A stretch of DNA of 64,000 bases, taken from positions 22,935,558-22,999,557 of the forward strand of contig NC_055990.1 in the NCBI RefSeq assembly GCF_018446385.1, written 5' to 3'. This document shows positions 37,144 through 50,810 of the stretch, one piece after another (position 1 is the stretch's first letter; each line of letters opens with the position of its first letter). Both the position numbers and the translations under genes were made by a program. Under the pieces are notes generated by a model that did no database searches, was not told the DNA's origin, and saw only the letters and a list, made by a program, of their open reading frames with translations. Source of the DNA: Zingiber officinale (taxonomy: Eukaryota > Streptophyta > Magnoliopsida > Zingiberales > Zingiberaceae).

Positions 37144-38959
37144 ATGCTCACCCTTGAGCATTGATTCACTTCATAATGCTTATCCTAGAGCATCCACAAC
37201 TCAACAATGAAGATACCCACTCTCCATTGTTGTTCAGCACTCATTTACTCTAACGAAGGTTAAACCACCTTCCATGGTGTTTGGAAAAATTTTTCATGTC
37301 CTTAGAGAGTAACTCTCCCTAAAGACATACTCCAAACTTCTGTCATTGTACCAACAATGACTTGAAATTTCTAAATCTTTAGGAAACCCAAAACTTGAAG
37401 TTTTGAGATTCAAGTATCAATATTTGAGTGCAAACCTCAACCTAAACTTCAACCTACTGTTCCTTAACTATTTCTCCTTGCTTTTAGCACGAAAACTACC
37501 CGTAAATGTATATAAATATATTCCAAGGGGGTAGGAGTAGTTAAAGGGACTAAAAATGACTTAAAGCACTGAAATCAGGCTTCCCCAGCCAAAATTAGTC
37601 TTTTCAATCGATTGGGTTGGGATTCAATCGATCGCCACTTGTTCAATCGATCGTCTGATCGATTCCGCGAGCTTCTGTTACCAGAAAAACTGCGTGAATC
37701 GATTGCTCGATCGATTCATCGGTGAATCGATCGACTGATTAATTCTGCTAGCCTTTGCTCGCGAGAAAACCTTATCTCATTCGATCTCCCAATCATTGAG
37801 ACACTCCAATCGATCGGTTGATCGATTGGAGCTCTGATTTCTTGAAATTCAATTTCAGCGAAATTCAGAAATGCCCTAAAAATTCTACAAAATTTGAAAA
37901 CTCATGAAACTTCTTGTAGACATTATCTAGGGTATTTATTATCATGAAAAAATAATTTTCTAGGAAAATACACCTTATTTTAAAAGATTGACACAATCTT
38001 GAAAAATCTGAAAAACTTCAATGTTTTCTTCTAGTTTATGTCTAACTTTTCAATGATGATTGCTATGAAAAGATAGCCTTCACCAAGGTTTTCTAAAGTA
38101 TATTTAAAATGATTTTCAAAACTAATTTCCAACCATGTTCTTTGGGCTCAATGCACATGACTTGTACATTAGTTTTCCTAATGATTGGAGTACACATAAC
38201 TATGTGTTTTAATGAAATCAAAACTCAAATAGATGTACTAAATCAACATCTTGAGTCTTGTTCATCATCATAACATTTCACTTGTACCTAATATACACTA
38301 AAACACATACAAGTCAACTTATAGTTTTTGTGAGATGCAGATTTTGGTTTTGCCCTAAACTAGGGATCATGCATATCTATCTAGGCATTTTAGGAATTAT
38401 GCACATTTATTTAAGATGCCACTTGTTAGTAAATGTCATTATCCTTAATTATAAGGAATTTAAAATAATGCATGATGAATTTATGACATACATCAAAATG
38501 AGTAATTTTCAAAAGGAAACATACTGTAGTTACATGATGTATGTATGACATGACATGATATTTTTATTGCATTTTTCATAATATGCATGAATGCTAAATA
38601 TGATGTCATGACATATGATCGGCAAACAAAGCATAGCAATTTAACATAAATAAAATATACCTAGATAATCTATCTAAGTATCCATAATACTTAGCTTAAC
38701 TAAATGAGATCATCCTAGGTTGCCCCTATTTTCATAAGAAAATGCCAAACTCCCAACTTGACATTTCTTTTGGTTTTCCTCATTTGTGTCAATTTAAATT
38801 AAATCCAATTCTTCAAATTTTGGCACATTTTACTCTTCCAAGAGTAAGCAATTAATCCTTTTCATTTTCAAAGGTTAACAAAAACCTTGAAAATGCCTCT
38901 AAGTGTTAACTTTATCAAGATTGGGTTAACCACCCTACCCATTTAGAGTTGACACTCTC

Positions 38960-41030
38960 TAAACCCATCTAGGGTGTAGAGAATATGCTCCTCGAAATCC
39001 AAAACATATTGGTGCTCCTGGGATGCTCTAAGTATTCACTAGGGATAACTTCCCTAGCTACCTTCCTAATGACCTTTTTAGGCTTCTTAGAAGTCATGGT
39101 CACTTTCTCTAGGTCAACCCTAGGGATAACTTCCCATGTGACCTTCTTGGTGACTTTCTTTTATAGGAACGAAAAGAATTTAGATATCTCCACAATGACA
39201 TGATATTGTCCACTTTGGGCCTAGACCCTCATGACTTTGCTCTTGGGCTCTCTCCAAAAGGCCTCATGCCAATGGAGATATCTTTCTCTTATAAACTCAT
39301 GATCTTTGCCATGTGTTTTCAATGTGGGACTATGTTTGCAACCTTGCAACCCCAACATCTTTGACTTCTTAGGAGTCTTAGTCACGTTGGTCTCAGCAAA
39401 AATACTTCTAGGGATAACTTCCCTTGTATCTTTGACTTACCCCCTAGACATAGGGTTGGTTAGGGTTGGTTCCATAACTATATGGAATCCTATGATAAGA
39501 ACGGACATCCTTCTTGGTTTGAGGTTTGTATCCCAAATCCCTCCTACCATTGGATGATTCTTGTCTAATTATCCCTAGGTTATTATTCTTAGATCCTTGT
39601 TTTTCAAATGTGATTTTTCTAAGGGTCTTCTCTAATTTATCAAGTCTTGACCTCAAGACTTGATTTTCCTTCCATAACACCTCAACCTTAGATTTTTCAC
39701 TAAAGCCTTGATTTTTCCTTTTCTTAGGCAAATATCTAGAATTCTTAGAGTTATTGCCTAAATTATTTTCTACCCTTCTAACTTTAGGTTGAGTGGTTTT
39801 AGCATGATAAACTACATGTTTTTCTTTAATTCTATCATGCCTTCTATTTTCATGATAGATAACATTAAAATGATATAAACTAGACCAAATATGTTTTTTT
39901 TATCATATGTCAAAGGAATTGGTTCAACAAATGATACCTTGAGTTTCCTTTTAGAAGCTCCCCCTTGACTTAAGCTTTCTCCTTTGACTTTGACCGGTTT
40001 CTTACCCATAGGACATTGACTCTAGTAATGTCCTCTTTGATTGCACAAGAAGCACACTATGTGCTCTTTGCTCTTCTTTGTCACGGGGGCGGTCTCTTTG
40101 GGCTTCACCTTGCCCTTAGGTGCCACTTGGCCCTTCTTCTTGACCAATTTGGGACACTTACTCTTATAGTGCCCATGCCCCCTACACTCAAAGAAAATGA
40201 AATGATTTTTATTATTTAAATTTAAAATTGTTATACCTTTTCTTGTAGGGGTGACTCATGATCCTCCATTTGATTTTTCTTGATTTGTGGAGGTGGCACC
40301 ATCTTCTTCTTCTTCATTTGACCTGGAGGTGGAAGCCTCTCCTTTCTCCGGTGTCAGTGAATAATGCTCCCCCTCAATCCTAGAGGTGGAGGTCTCTTCA
40401 TCTTCATCCTCTTGCCATTGAACAAAGAGTATGCTCCCTCTTTGCCCTTTCCATTGTACTTTATTGAAGATGAAGCTTCTTGGACTTCTTCTTTGGAAGT
40501 TAAGCATCTCTCAAATTCGGAGTCCTCTTCCTCTTGGTCTTGCTCCAATGAGTCACCCTCTTTGAATTTCTCTTTGTTTGGTGCAGTGGAGGGTTTCTCA
40601 TGAAGTTTAGCCAATTTACTCCATAGCTCCTTGACATCCTTGTATTCTCCAATATGAGTCAAAATATTGCTTAGCAATAAATTAACCAGTAGCTTGGTCA
40701 CTTTATCTATCTTTGAATTTGCTCTTGGCTCCACTTGCTCTTCTTGAGAATTTTGCCTTTGATATTTGTTGGAGTTTGGAAACCTTCCATTAAAGCAAAC
40801 CATTGCTCTGTGTCCATCCTAAGAACATTTTTGATCCTTGATCTCCAAGAATCGAAGCTCATTGATGTGAATGGTGGAGGCACCCTTGTGTCGAAATCGA
40901 GTTCATCTCGGAATTCTATTTGAAGTTGAGCTTTTTTTTAAGTCTTTGACTTTGATGAACTTGCTTCAACTTCTTCTTCCTCTAGCTTGTTGCCCTTTCC
41001 GGCGATGATTCCGGTGAAGAGCGACCTCGC
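38960..41030 (-). pseudogene. Sirevirus-type gag, frameshifted
   Basis: Gag-like segments run through several frames on the minus strand. The N-terminal region around 40920-40760 reads FTSMSFDSWRSRIKNVL, typical of this gag family. Two zinc knuckles follow: FECRGHGHYKSKCPK (first Cys lost) near 40180, and CFLCNQRGHY...CP near 40050. A leucine-rich coiled coil (KENQVLRSRLDKLEKTL) lies near 39660. C-terminal short repeats of a REVIPR..LE type follow near 39400-39010. Stops and shifts break it into at least four pieces, so no functional capsid protein is expected. Confidence 0.8.
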
Positions 41031-41040
41031 TCTGATACCA
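41029..41040 (-). promoter_or_regulatory. Primer binding site of the Sirevirus-like element
   Basis: Plus-strand GCTCTGATACCA is the complement of TGGTATCAGAGC (initiator-Met tRNA). It lies two bases from the LTR edge, which fixes the element on the minus strand. Confidence 0.9.
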
Positions 41041-41042
41041 CT

Positions 41043-42889
41043 TGTTAGGGTCGATTTGTAGCTAGATGAGGGAGGGGGCAGGGGGTGAATAGCTCGTCGC
41101 GTTCGTTGTCTTGATGCTTCGTGATGATGTGCAGCGGAAAAGAACTCGAAGTAAACACTCACAACGCTAACAAGAGGTTTTACTTGGTATCCACCTTAAG
41201 AAGAGATGACTAATCCAAGGATCCACACACGACGCTCACTCCACTAATAAAACTCTCCTTCTCGGTAACTACCAGAGGCGGAGAAACCTCATACAACACT
41301 CATACATACAACAACTCAACGTAAGATGAAAAATACAATGAATGCAAATGAAAAACTCTCTTCTTGCTCACTTGTTACTTGTAGTTGCCTCTTGAACCTT
41401 GGAAGTGCACCAACACTTGACTCCAAGAGCTTTCAAGAACTGGTGAGGAGTGTCAGAGAAGATCGTGTGAAGATCGGGAAGAAGTTTTTTTTTTTTTTTT
41501 TTTTTTTTGCGTTTGAACGCTTCGTCGCCTTTATATATGCGCTTCTAGGGCTTCCAATCGATTGAGGCTCCTCCCAATCAATTGCTACGTCAGATCCCAG
41601 CGATCTCAGCCATCCAAAACCTACATCCTGTGCAATGGTTGTAACCTAATCGATTGACCAATCGATTGGGGAGGTTTGAATCGATCGACTGATCGATTCA
41701 GAGCGCCTCTGTGCTCTTTGCTGGAAAAGCCTGAATCGATCAGCTGATCGATTCAGCTTTCTCGCGTCACACGTGATTTCTAGCCCCCAATCGATCGGCT
41801 GATCGATTGGCGGTGCCCAATCGATCGACTGATCAATTGGGAAGCATTCTGTTTGCGTAATATAAGCTCCCAATCGATTTACCGATCGGTTGGGCTGCTA
41901 TTTATCACAGCACTCTCCCAATCGATCGGCTGATCGATTGAGCTTTGGTTCAATCGATTGACCACCCTAGACTTGCTTAACTCAAGCTCAAGGGCCCCCA
42001 ATTCCAATATTCGATCAACCGTGACCTGTTGGAACTCCTCATGCCTAGCATCCAGTCAACCTTAACCTGCCGGGATTTCTTCACCAAATGTCCGATCAAT
42101 CTTTTAACCCACTTGGACTTTTCTCCTCATGCCAGGTGTCCGGTCAATCTTGACCCACTTGGACTTACCGTCTCGTGCCAAGTGTCCGTTCCTACATGAC
42201 CCACTTGGACTTCCACTAGATGTCCGATCACCCTTGACACTTCTGGATTTTCTAGTGCTAAGTATTTGGTCAATTCTTTGACCTACTTGAGCTTCCCAAC
42301 ACCCGGTGTCTGATCAACCTTGACCCACCTGGATCTCTACGTGCCTGGGTTTACTCACAAGGTCTTACCATCTGTCTACCTTCACTCACTAGGACTTTTC
42401 ATCTGCTTGGCTTCACTCACCAGGTCTTTCACCTAGCTTCACTTACTAGGATTTTCTCACTGCCTGGCTTCACTCACCGGGACTTCACCTAGCTTCACTC
42501 ACTAGGATTTTCCCATTGCCCGACTTCACTCACCGGGACTTTCACCTACCTAGTTTCACTCACTAGGTCTTTCACCTGGCTTCATTCACCAGGATTTTTC
42601 AACTGTCTAACTTACTTACTAGGTGTTTCACCTGCCTAATCTACAGTTAGGACTTTTCCAGTCAAGTATCCAATTAAACTTTTGACCTACTTAACTCTTT
42701 TTCACATCTAATTGGTCAAACCTTGATCAGAGGAAAATTACACCAATAATCTCCCCAAACGGACGATTGCTCCTGTAATCTCCATATATATCAAATATCG
42801 AAACTTAAACATTGAGACTCAAACTTATGTCAACTCAAACTTAATCAATCTAATCAACTGTAATTCAGAGAATATTGCACCAACGGACA
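41043..42889 (-). repeat. 5' LTR of the Sirevirus-like element
   Basis: On the minus strand it starts TGTCCGTTGGTGCAATATTC and ends CCTAACA, giving TG...CA ends over 1,847 bases. It contains a poly-T run of about 25 bases (41486-41508), a cluster of GATCGATC palindromes (41648-41940), and two families of ~40-50 base degenerate repeats. One family has GACCCACTTGGACTT (42060-42240) and the other CTTCACTCACTAGGATTTTC (42370-42600). Confidence 0.8.
41648..41940. repeat. Cluster of seven 20-24-bp palindromes in the Copia LTR
   Basis: Units lie at about 41648, 41678, 41733, 41788, 41817, 41869 and 41918. Each has the form [CC]AATCGATC-NN-GATCGATT[GG]. The unit at 41734 is a perfect 20-base palindrome, AATCGATCAGCTGATCGATT. 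Flanks between units are unrelated, so the palindromes themselves are the conserved part. Further units lie in the internal region at 37610-37830 and again in copy B from 63895. Confidence 0.85.
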
Positions 42890-43519
42890 AATAGTGTTTT
42901 TGAAAGATTAATGGTGAGTTTAATTTAGAGGGAATTCATTCCAGTTAATTCTCATGAAATGGATATATAATTTATATATTTGATTAAAAAAATGGTAAGT
43001 GAATCCTAATGGAACGGTTGTTTCAGAATTATTGATGATAAACTATTTTAAATATTTATTTGTGGCATTTGAATGAGATGGAGATGCTCAAGCAATCAAA
43101 TCGATCGCATGCAATATCTAGCACGCGAAAAGAAATTTTTATGCAATATCTAGCATGTGAAAAGAATTTTTGATGCAATATCTAGCACGTGAAAAGAATT
43201 TTTTTGTATTTTATTTTATAAATGGACTGAACAAGTTGGATCGATTAAATCGACAATTCATAAAAGACATGTCGTGCAAAGTAATATCAAATGAATTGAA
43301 TGTTGGCAGAATGGAATAGAGCAAATTAGATTGGATAAATTAAATATTATCTTTTAGACAAATAAAAAGAATTGAAAATGACAAACAAATTAAACTGGAC
43401 TAGAGATCATTGTTTGAACCAATTAAATAGAATAGTAGAGCACGAGTTAACACGTAATTAGAGGCGTCGGTTTTGTCCCAAAGTAACTCAGATGCTTACG
43501 TTAGACACTAGAGAACATA
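42890..43519. other. Spacer between the Copia LTR and the outer CACTA element
   Basis: AT-rich and without genes. Three ~32-base tandem units with the core ATGCAATATCTAGCACG-TGAAAAGAA run from 43109 to 43206. Confidence 0.6.
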
Positions 43520-43784
43520 CACTACAAGAAAATTAAGATTTAATAATACTCAAAAGATAATGTTTTTTTTTAAAATAAGTGTTATCTTTTTTTTTTAACA
43601 ACGCTTTTAGTGAAAATCACTGTGTATCTCCTTATGTTCTTACTAATAGACAACATTTTTTAAAAGACCGTTATCTATTAGTAATTTTTGTTGGTCAAAG
43701 ACAATATTTTTTGAAAAGCGTTGTTTATTAGCAATCTTTTTAGTGGTTATGATAATGAATTTTAACACTACAAGAAAAAAACCT

Positions 43785-44045
43785 TACAACAACGGTTTTT
43801 CACCGTTGTCGTAGCCACTTTCAGACTGTTGTTAAAGGCTGTGTTGTTAAAGGGGGTACCCAAAGACAACGGTTTTTAACCGTTGTCTTTGAAGACAAAG
43901 ACAACAGTTTTTACAACGGTGAAAAATTGTTGTCTTTTCCTTCAAAGACAACAGTTTTTCACCGTTGTCTTTGAGCGTCTACATTTAATAACAGGGTCTT
44001 CAACAACAGTTTTAAACTATTTACGACAACAATGAAAAACCGTTG
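43785..44045. repeat. Left sub-terminal repeat array of the inner CACTA
   Basis: At least six copies of a self-complementary motif such as GACAACGGTTTTTAACCGTT or ACAACGGTTTTTCACCGTTG. En/Spm transposases bind sub-terminal repeats of this arrangement, so these are probable binding sites. Confidence 0.85.
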
Positions 44046-44249
44046 TCTTTTTTTGATAAAAAATAAAAAAAAATATTAAAATTTATTATACAATTTTCTA
44101 GTATTATAAATCATTCAAAATACTAAATTTGTAAATAAAATTTAACATATAATTTTCTAACATTCGAAAATAATATTTACAACATTCCGAAGAAATTTCA
44201 AAAGCAGCCAACAAAATGACAACGACACTATTAAAACATAGGTAGAACA

Positions 44250-44590
44250 ACACAACATCCTAATCCTAGAAGAGTAACACAACATCCTAATCCTAGAAGA
44301 GTAACACAACATCCTAATCTTGATATCCAGTTTTGAAGAGTTGGATCATTTGAACTACTTTTACCATGTACAACACTAGAAGAGTAACAAAACACTGCTT
44401 CTTAATTCTCCTAATCCTTCATCTTCTTCATCCTTGCCATGTTTGCATCGTACTTGGATCGAAGTGGACCAAGTAGATAGAGAAAGAAGATAAACTAAAT
44501 GCTTTCATCTTCTTCATCCTTGCTTCTTAATTCTCCTAATCCTTCATCTTCTTCATCCTTGCTTCTTAATTCTCCTAATCCTTCAAACTC
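44250..44590. repeat. Short tandem repeats inside the inner CACTA
   Basis: A ~27-base unit (CACAACATCCTAATCCTAGA) is duplicated at about 44258-44312. A ~41-base pyrimidine-rich unit (CTTCTTAATTCTCCTAATCC) occurs at about 44398, 44522 and 44563. Both are non-coding. Confidence 0.7.
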
Positions 44591-45403
44591 CACCTGTAAG
44601 AAGAAGATAAAGAAATGTCACTTGATCTAAACTAAATGCCTATGAATAATAAAAATGCATTCTCCTGTTTAATAAAGGATGTGATAGCTTGTTTCAACTA
44701 ATGCATTTGTTTCACCATATCCTATATCAATGAACAAGCTAATGCATTTGTTTCAACTATTTCCTGAGCAACTAAATTGTATTGCTGAATGCATTGTGCC
44801 TGTTAGTACACTCAAGTAAGACTGTGACTTAACTTAATAAATTGAAATTATGTTAAATTATATATCTGAAATAGTCATGATAAAGGAAAATTGTAAATAA
44901 TATTGTGACAGAGGCTATCTGGAACAATCTTGTAAGAATAAAAGGTTATCTTTAGGATCATTACTAACCGAAACAACTTGAGAGCAAAGCATTGAAAATG
45001 GACCTTTGATTTCACTGTTGCATTGGTATGGAATAGCACCATATGTACACTTAATAAGTGAAATTTGTAGCATTGAACTGTACCGTCAAAAATCCTCCAA
45101 TGGACAAACTACAAGTATGTTAAACTATCTCTCTAAATAATTACACTGGGAGCAAAGCATGGCTAAATACATCATCAATTAGGAACAAACTACTAAGAAT
45201 AAAGAAAGGAAGAATGTAGATGAACTGAAACAACTACTGGCTAAATACCTAAGTGGATCTTCAAAAGTATAGTTATATTGCAAAATTGTTTAAGCGTGGC
45301 TCTTGAGTATGCAATATCAAACAGTATAAAGGAATCCAAAAGAAGAATGCATGTGCACAAATGTTAGGAAGGTGAATCCAATGGTCAATTGCATTTTATG
45401 GAC

Positions 45404-45902
45404 CTGAAGAATTTTAACTTTTTTACGCAGATCATCAACTAATCTTGTGGTTGGTCTTTCTTGAAGTTCTCTTCTTATCTCCAAAAGAGCACTATCCTGC
45501 AAGAAAATAGAGATATAGAGATTAGGAACTGTAAGCATTGCTATTTTATCAAATCTAATTGTGTTAATAAAGGATGTGATAGCTTTAAACATGTCCAAGA
45601 TCATATTGTTGTGCCGAGAAATTGTGATAAAATTTTAATTGAACTATAATTGTTGGTCATCTCAAATGCCAAAATGTTGCAACTTATACTTCATATCAGT
45701 TATCGTATAAAAAATTAGGTATAAACAAAGAACTGAAACCTTTTCATTGATTAGTGCATTCAACTTCTTTATCTCATTCAAATGCTGCTCCCTCCCCTTT
45801 AATAATATGGATTCCATGTTATGAAGCTCCATATTCAACTCAGAGATTATTTTCTCCTTTGCATTCAAGGAGCTCTCCAACATAATGTTCATCTCCACAT
45901 CA
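45404..45902 (-). pseudogene. Captured CASP-like (Golgi coiled-coil) gene fragment, two exons
   Basis: Exon 45740-45902 encodes a coiled coil ending REQHLNEIKKLNALINEK, with a GT donor. Exon 45404-45496 (31 codons, AG acceptor and GT donor) reads RRELQERPTTRLVDDLRKKV. Joined in frame they match the conserved mid-part of plant CASP, the membrane-anchored Golgi coiled-coil protein related to CUX1, where an ARPT.KLVDDLRKKVKILQ-like segment is diagnostic. Neither exon contains a stop. The rest of the gene is absent, so this is a captured fragment and not a gene. It lies on the same strand as the terpene synthase fragment, so a chimeric transcript is possible. Confidence 0.75.
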
Positions 45903-48087
45903 CTACAACAGATGCATTAAAAAAAAGAATTGAATAATAACCAGGGAAAAATGACAACATCTAATAAAAATTTGCTTTAAACAAAACAATTAATTTCATC
46001 AATTATGAAATGGGTGCAACAGTTGCAAACGTCAAGGAATTTAATTTACGCTAATTGGAAAAAAAATGAATTGAGCAAAATGTTTTTAACATACCAATAA
46101 AAAGTTGTATAGATCAAGATCTATGCATAAAAGGTATTACAAAATACAGGAATGAAATATAAAAAAACTAAAGATCAAAGATCAGTCTAGCCCTAGGTAG
46201 GCTTAACATCTAGGCATGCAAATTACTATGTAGCTTGAACATTAATATAATGAAACATTGAAAATGCTTCAATGATCACTTGAACTCAACCAAATAGCCT
46301 AGGACTTATCAATCAGATAGTTACAACTTTCAATTGTTGTCTTTGTACCGATTGGTGAAGAAATATTTGTCTATTTTGTAAGAAATAGAGTATAAAATAT
46401 TTTCTTGTCTTCATTGGTTTCGTCTGTTGATTGCATCTGGGAACGGAAAGTCCTTGCACAAAAAGTAACAGTAAAATATTATAAAGTAACTTGGCAGAAA
46501 AATAAAAAATAAATAAGTGATACAGAGAATATAGGAATAATAATACAGAGAATATAAGAAATACAAATAAACTGAAAATCTCTGTAGACAAGCATAATTG
46601 CAACATATTCTGTCGTGTTATATATATATTTACCAAATGCATTTTCCTTCCACATGGTTGAACTCTAAAAATAATTCAGAAATTACCCCAATAATAAGAC
46701 TGACAACAGAAAATAGCTAATTGTATAAGACCTGAATAAAAGGGCCAAATTGGACATACCAAAGCATCAAAAGTAAGAAAGCACCCTCTTTTATCTGGAA
46801 TCTCTCACGCAAATACAATAACCTAGCAAGCAAAATTCTGGAAAAAACAAAAGGAAGTTATTTGAATTCCTCAACGACATTGAAAAATGGTAATTGAAAA
46901 TAAAAATAAAAACAAATAGAACCACAAGCGTTGCAAGGTTAAACCACTGTTTCCAATTGTTTTTCAGTCTTTCCCCCTGTTACAACCATTTTGGAAGGAA
47001 TCAAATGTGAGGAAAAAAGAGCCAAGTTGTTCCCTTCTTTACCCTTTTTGCCCTACCACCTAAGTAGACAAGGGAAATGATTACTATCACTCCTCTCTTG
47101 CTCTATTTAAGCTCCCATCTTCTCAAGTAGAGACAGCTTTAAGGTAACAAACAAACCATGCAAGGAAAATAAGAATAGGAATGGCCTCGGTAAGGAACAA
47201 AGTGTCAAATTAGAAATATTGCCCATGAAAACTATCGCTCAATTCATAACCTTAATTCATACAACATCCAAAGTGATGATTGAGCAAAGGTGTTTCAGAA
47301 TTTCCTCATTCCAATCAATCAAACTAGAGAAGCTAGATGGGAAGGATCCATATTTAGTGATGACATGACAATTAACCTTAAGATCAACTACTCTGTGTAT
47401 ATTGGAAAGGAACCCCAAACATGATAACAAGTCTTCCATAGTGTCGATCAAAATCTATACCTTCAGCAACTTTACCCCTGCAATAGCATATTGATTAACT
47501 CTTAATATTGAGTTCTTAGTACAGATACCAAGAAGAAAGCATACACTGAAATGTGCATATGAAATAAGACAAAAATACAATAATATATAATTAGATAGTT
47601 ACTAGCAAAACCTAATCCAAGAAGTTGAAAGTTCTCATTAAATGACTTGATTTTTCCACACAGGAGATAACCTAGTATGTCTGGATTTATGTAACTATAA
47701 TATTCTTTACTATAATATTCTTTATAACCTAGTATGTCTGGATTTTTATTATAATTTGAAAAAAAAAATCCATCTTTGAACTAAGGTAATTCTAATTAAC
47801 TAGAGAATGAAACTATTTACTCTTCGAACATGACAGTAAAAGTTTCCAGTAAACTACTGTAGAAGCATTGTGTTAATAGAGAAACTTCACCTTATATATA
47901 CAAATACATTTTTTGTTAAAAGGGAAAAGAATAAATATGACTTGACATTTGATACTTATTAAATGATGTAAACACAATTTTGTGACATAATAGACTAGTA
48001 CACAGTTTTTCTTAGGAAATAATAGCATGCCATGATGTTATTTAAATTCCATCCAGAACTCATATACTAATCCCCTAGTGCTCATAC
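45903..48087. other. Interior of the inner CACTA without recognised genes
   Basis: AT-rich and probably largely captured intron DNA. Possible short minus-strand exons occur near 46780-46860 (LLYLRERFQIKEGAF) and 47257-47451, but no family is recognised. No RNA gene was seen. Confidence 0.4.
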
Positions 48088-48161
48088 CTTCGCAGAGGAT
48101 CACTCTTTGAGAAAGCCACAACTGAAAACCCCCCAGTGTCAAAATCAGCACCATAAAGAAC
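48088..48161 (-). pseudogene. Captured exon of an unidentified gene
   Basis: A 74-base segment with an AG acceptor and GT donor encodes YGADFDTGGFSVVAFSKSD in one open frame. It lies directly downstream of the truncated terpene synthase fragment but does not match the expected terpene synthase C-terminal exons. I do not recognise the parent gene. It suggests a third capture source or filler. Confidence 0.45.
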
Positions 48162-48289
48162 CTAAAGTCAGTATATGAGTTAGAGTTCTACCTGGCTACA
48201 GGTTCTGGTCGAAACCAATATATGAATAAAGTTTCTAATATTAAGGTATGGAAACAACAAAGGTTCAAGGAAAGAAAAAAGTGGATACA

Positions 48290-49455
<1,166 letters not shown>

Positions 49456-49985
49456 AATTAATCACCCTTTGAGTTCCTCCAGGTTGCCGTCCATGAGGGT
49501 TCTCATCCTCGCAAGGCTCTCTCCTCCATCAGATCCCCCATCCGACCCTTCCTCGAACTCCATGCAACCCTCCCACCTCACGTCGCTGCCGTCATTGCTG
49601 CCGTGACCGTGCCTCCATGGCCATGATGCTTGGCCACACCGTTCGTTCCTGGAGTCGTCCTCTAGATCATGCGACCTCCGTTGCTAATCCTCCTTGGTTG
49701 CTCCTATGCTTGTGGCCTCTGTTGCCCATCTCTCTCCCTCCCCGCGACTGGTTCGCTACGAGTCGTGAAGGGGCGATGGGTTTAGGGCTTGGAGAGGAAA
49801 GGAGAAGGGGAGGCAGGTTTAGGGCTTGGAGAGGAAAGGAGAAAAAAAACGTGAAGTAGGTGAAGAAATCGACCAAAATTTGGGGGGAATGCGGCGGCAA
49901 CAATTTGGGAAAGAAAAAACGAGGCGGTAAAAAATGGCGAAGGGAGAAAACAGGCGAAGGAAAAAAATAACTATATTCAACAACA
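49456..49985. other. GC-richer segment at the head of the captured genes
   Basis: On the minus strand 49560-49480 reads SLARMRTLMDGNLEELKG-like sequence of unknown origin. The stretch from 49600 to 49960 has a duplicated TTTAGGGCTTGGAGAGGAAA unit (49781 and 49820). It may be a captured 5' region or promoter. No family is recognised. Confidence 0.4.
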
Positions 49986-50250
49986 CTTAATAGACAACGG
50001 TTTTCAAAAACCGTTGTCGTAATCTCAAAAAAAATACGCACATAGACAACAGTTTTCAAAAACTATTGTCGTAGCCTTTAAAAACTGTTGTCGTAGCCCC
50101 AAAAAACATAAATAGACAACGGTTTTTAAAAACCGTTGTCGTAAGCCAAAAAAACTGTTCAAAGACAACGGTTTTTGTTAAAACCGTTGTTAAAAGGCAA
50201 AAAGACAACAGTTTGGCATAAAACCGTTGTCGTTTGAGTGTTGTTGAATG
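49985..50250. repeat. Right sub-terminal repeat array of the inner CACTA
   Basis: Six or more copies of GACAACGGTTTT..AAAACCGTTGTC palindromes (for example near 49995, 50045, 50115, 50163 and 50205), in mirror arrangement to the left array. Confidence 0.85.
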
Positions 50251-50810
50251 AGGATTTTCTTGTAGTGTAAAAAGCATTGTCTATTGTCAAGTTATCATCT
50301 AAATCTGAGATGTTATGAACCGTTGAATCAAATAAGGAGTAATAAAACCCTAAGTTTCACTCGGCACCCATTATCTCTAGAATATCTCCCGAACCTCTCA
50401 CCTCACGCGTCTTCGATCTCCTCCCGAACCCCTCATTGCACGGCCTCTTAGTCCAACTCCTCATCTCACGCCCTTTCTGTCTAACTCCTCTCCGGTGAAC
50501 CCCTCTCTGCGAACCTCTCGTCGGCGGTGAACCCCTCTTCGTCGAATGATACTCTACCAAAGCCGAGTGACATTTCCTTTCCCATTTTCTGTGACATTCA
50601 TCTTCCTCAGGTTTGTACAAATCTTTTGCCAAGGTGACATTCATCTTCCTTAGGTCTGTGACATGCATCTTCCTTTGGTTTGGAGGGAAAGCAGGGGCAC
50701 AAGGAATGGTTGATAAGTCAAATCCTTTGCTAAGGTGTTCGATAAAATGTCTTGTACCTGAGCTTTTTAATTTTATCCTTTAATTTGTTTGGAATTTTTT
50801 TGATGTGCAG

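Larger units (their letters stand above)
21607..37710. repeat. Copy A of a large duplicated block (interrupted by a gypsy element)
   Basis: From ACAAAAAGCACGC at 21607 the sequence matches copy B (from 56038) base for base with only scattered substitutions, through a Cassandra TRIM and a hAT MITE, to 26580. After the gypsy insertion (26581-37143) the match resumes and runs to 37710, which corresponds to 64000. The offset is about 34,430 bases before the insertions. Shared internal insertions with identical target-site duplications show that the two blocks descend from one sequence. True ends are unknown because copy B leaves the window. Confidence 0.92.
37149..42889 (-). mobile_element. Sirevirus-like Ty1/Copia remnant (gag, PBS and 5' LTR)
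   Basis: Read on the minus strand: a complete LTR (42889 to 41043), primer binding site (41040-41029), gag (about 41030 to 38960), then about 1.8 kb of non-coding DNA. It continues past the gypsy insertion to about 26280. No protease, integrase or reverse transcriptase was found and the 3' LTR is missing, so the element is truncated or a non-autonomous gag-only derivative. The coiled coil, the two zinc knuckles in gag and the palindrome-rich LTR match the Sirevirus lineage. Confidence 0.8.

Noticed and set aside
41648..41940. CRISPR-like array of palindromic repeats with spacers
   Set aside because: Plant nuclear DNA, irregular spacing, diverged repeats, inside an LTR retrotransposon. There are no cas genes.
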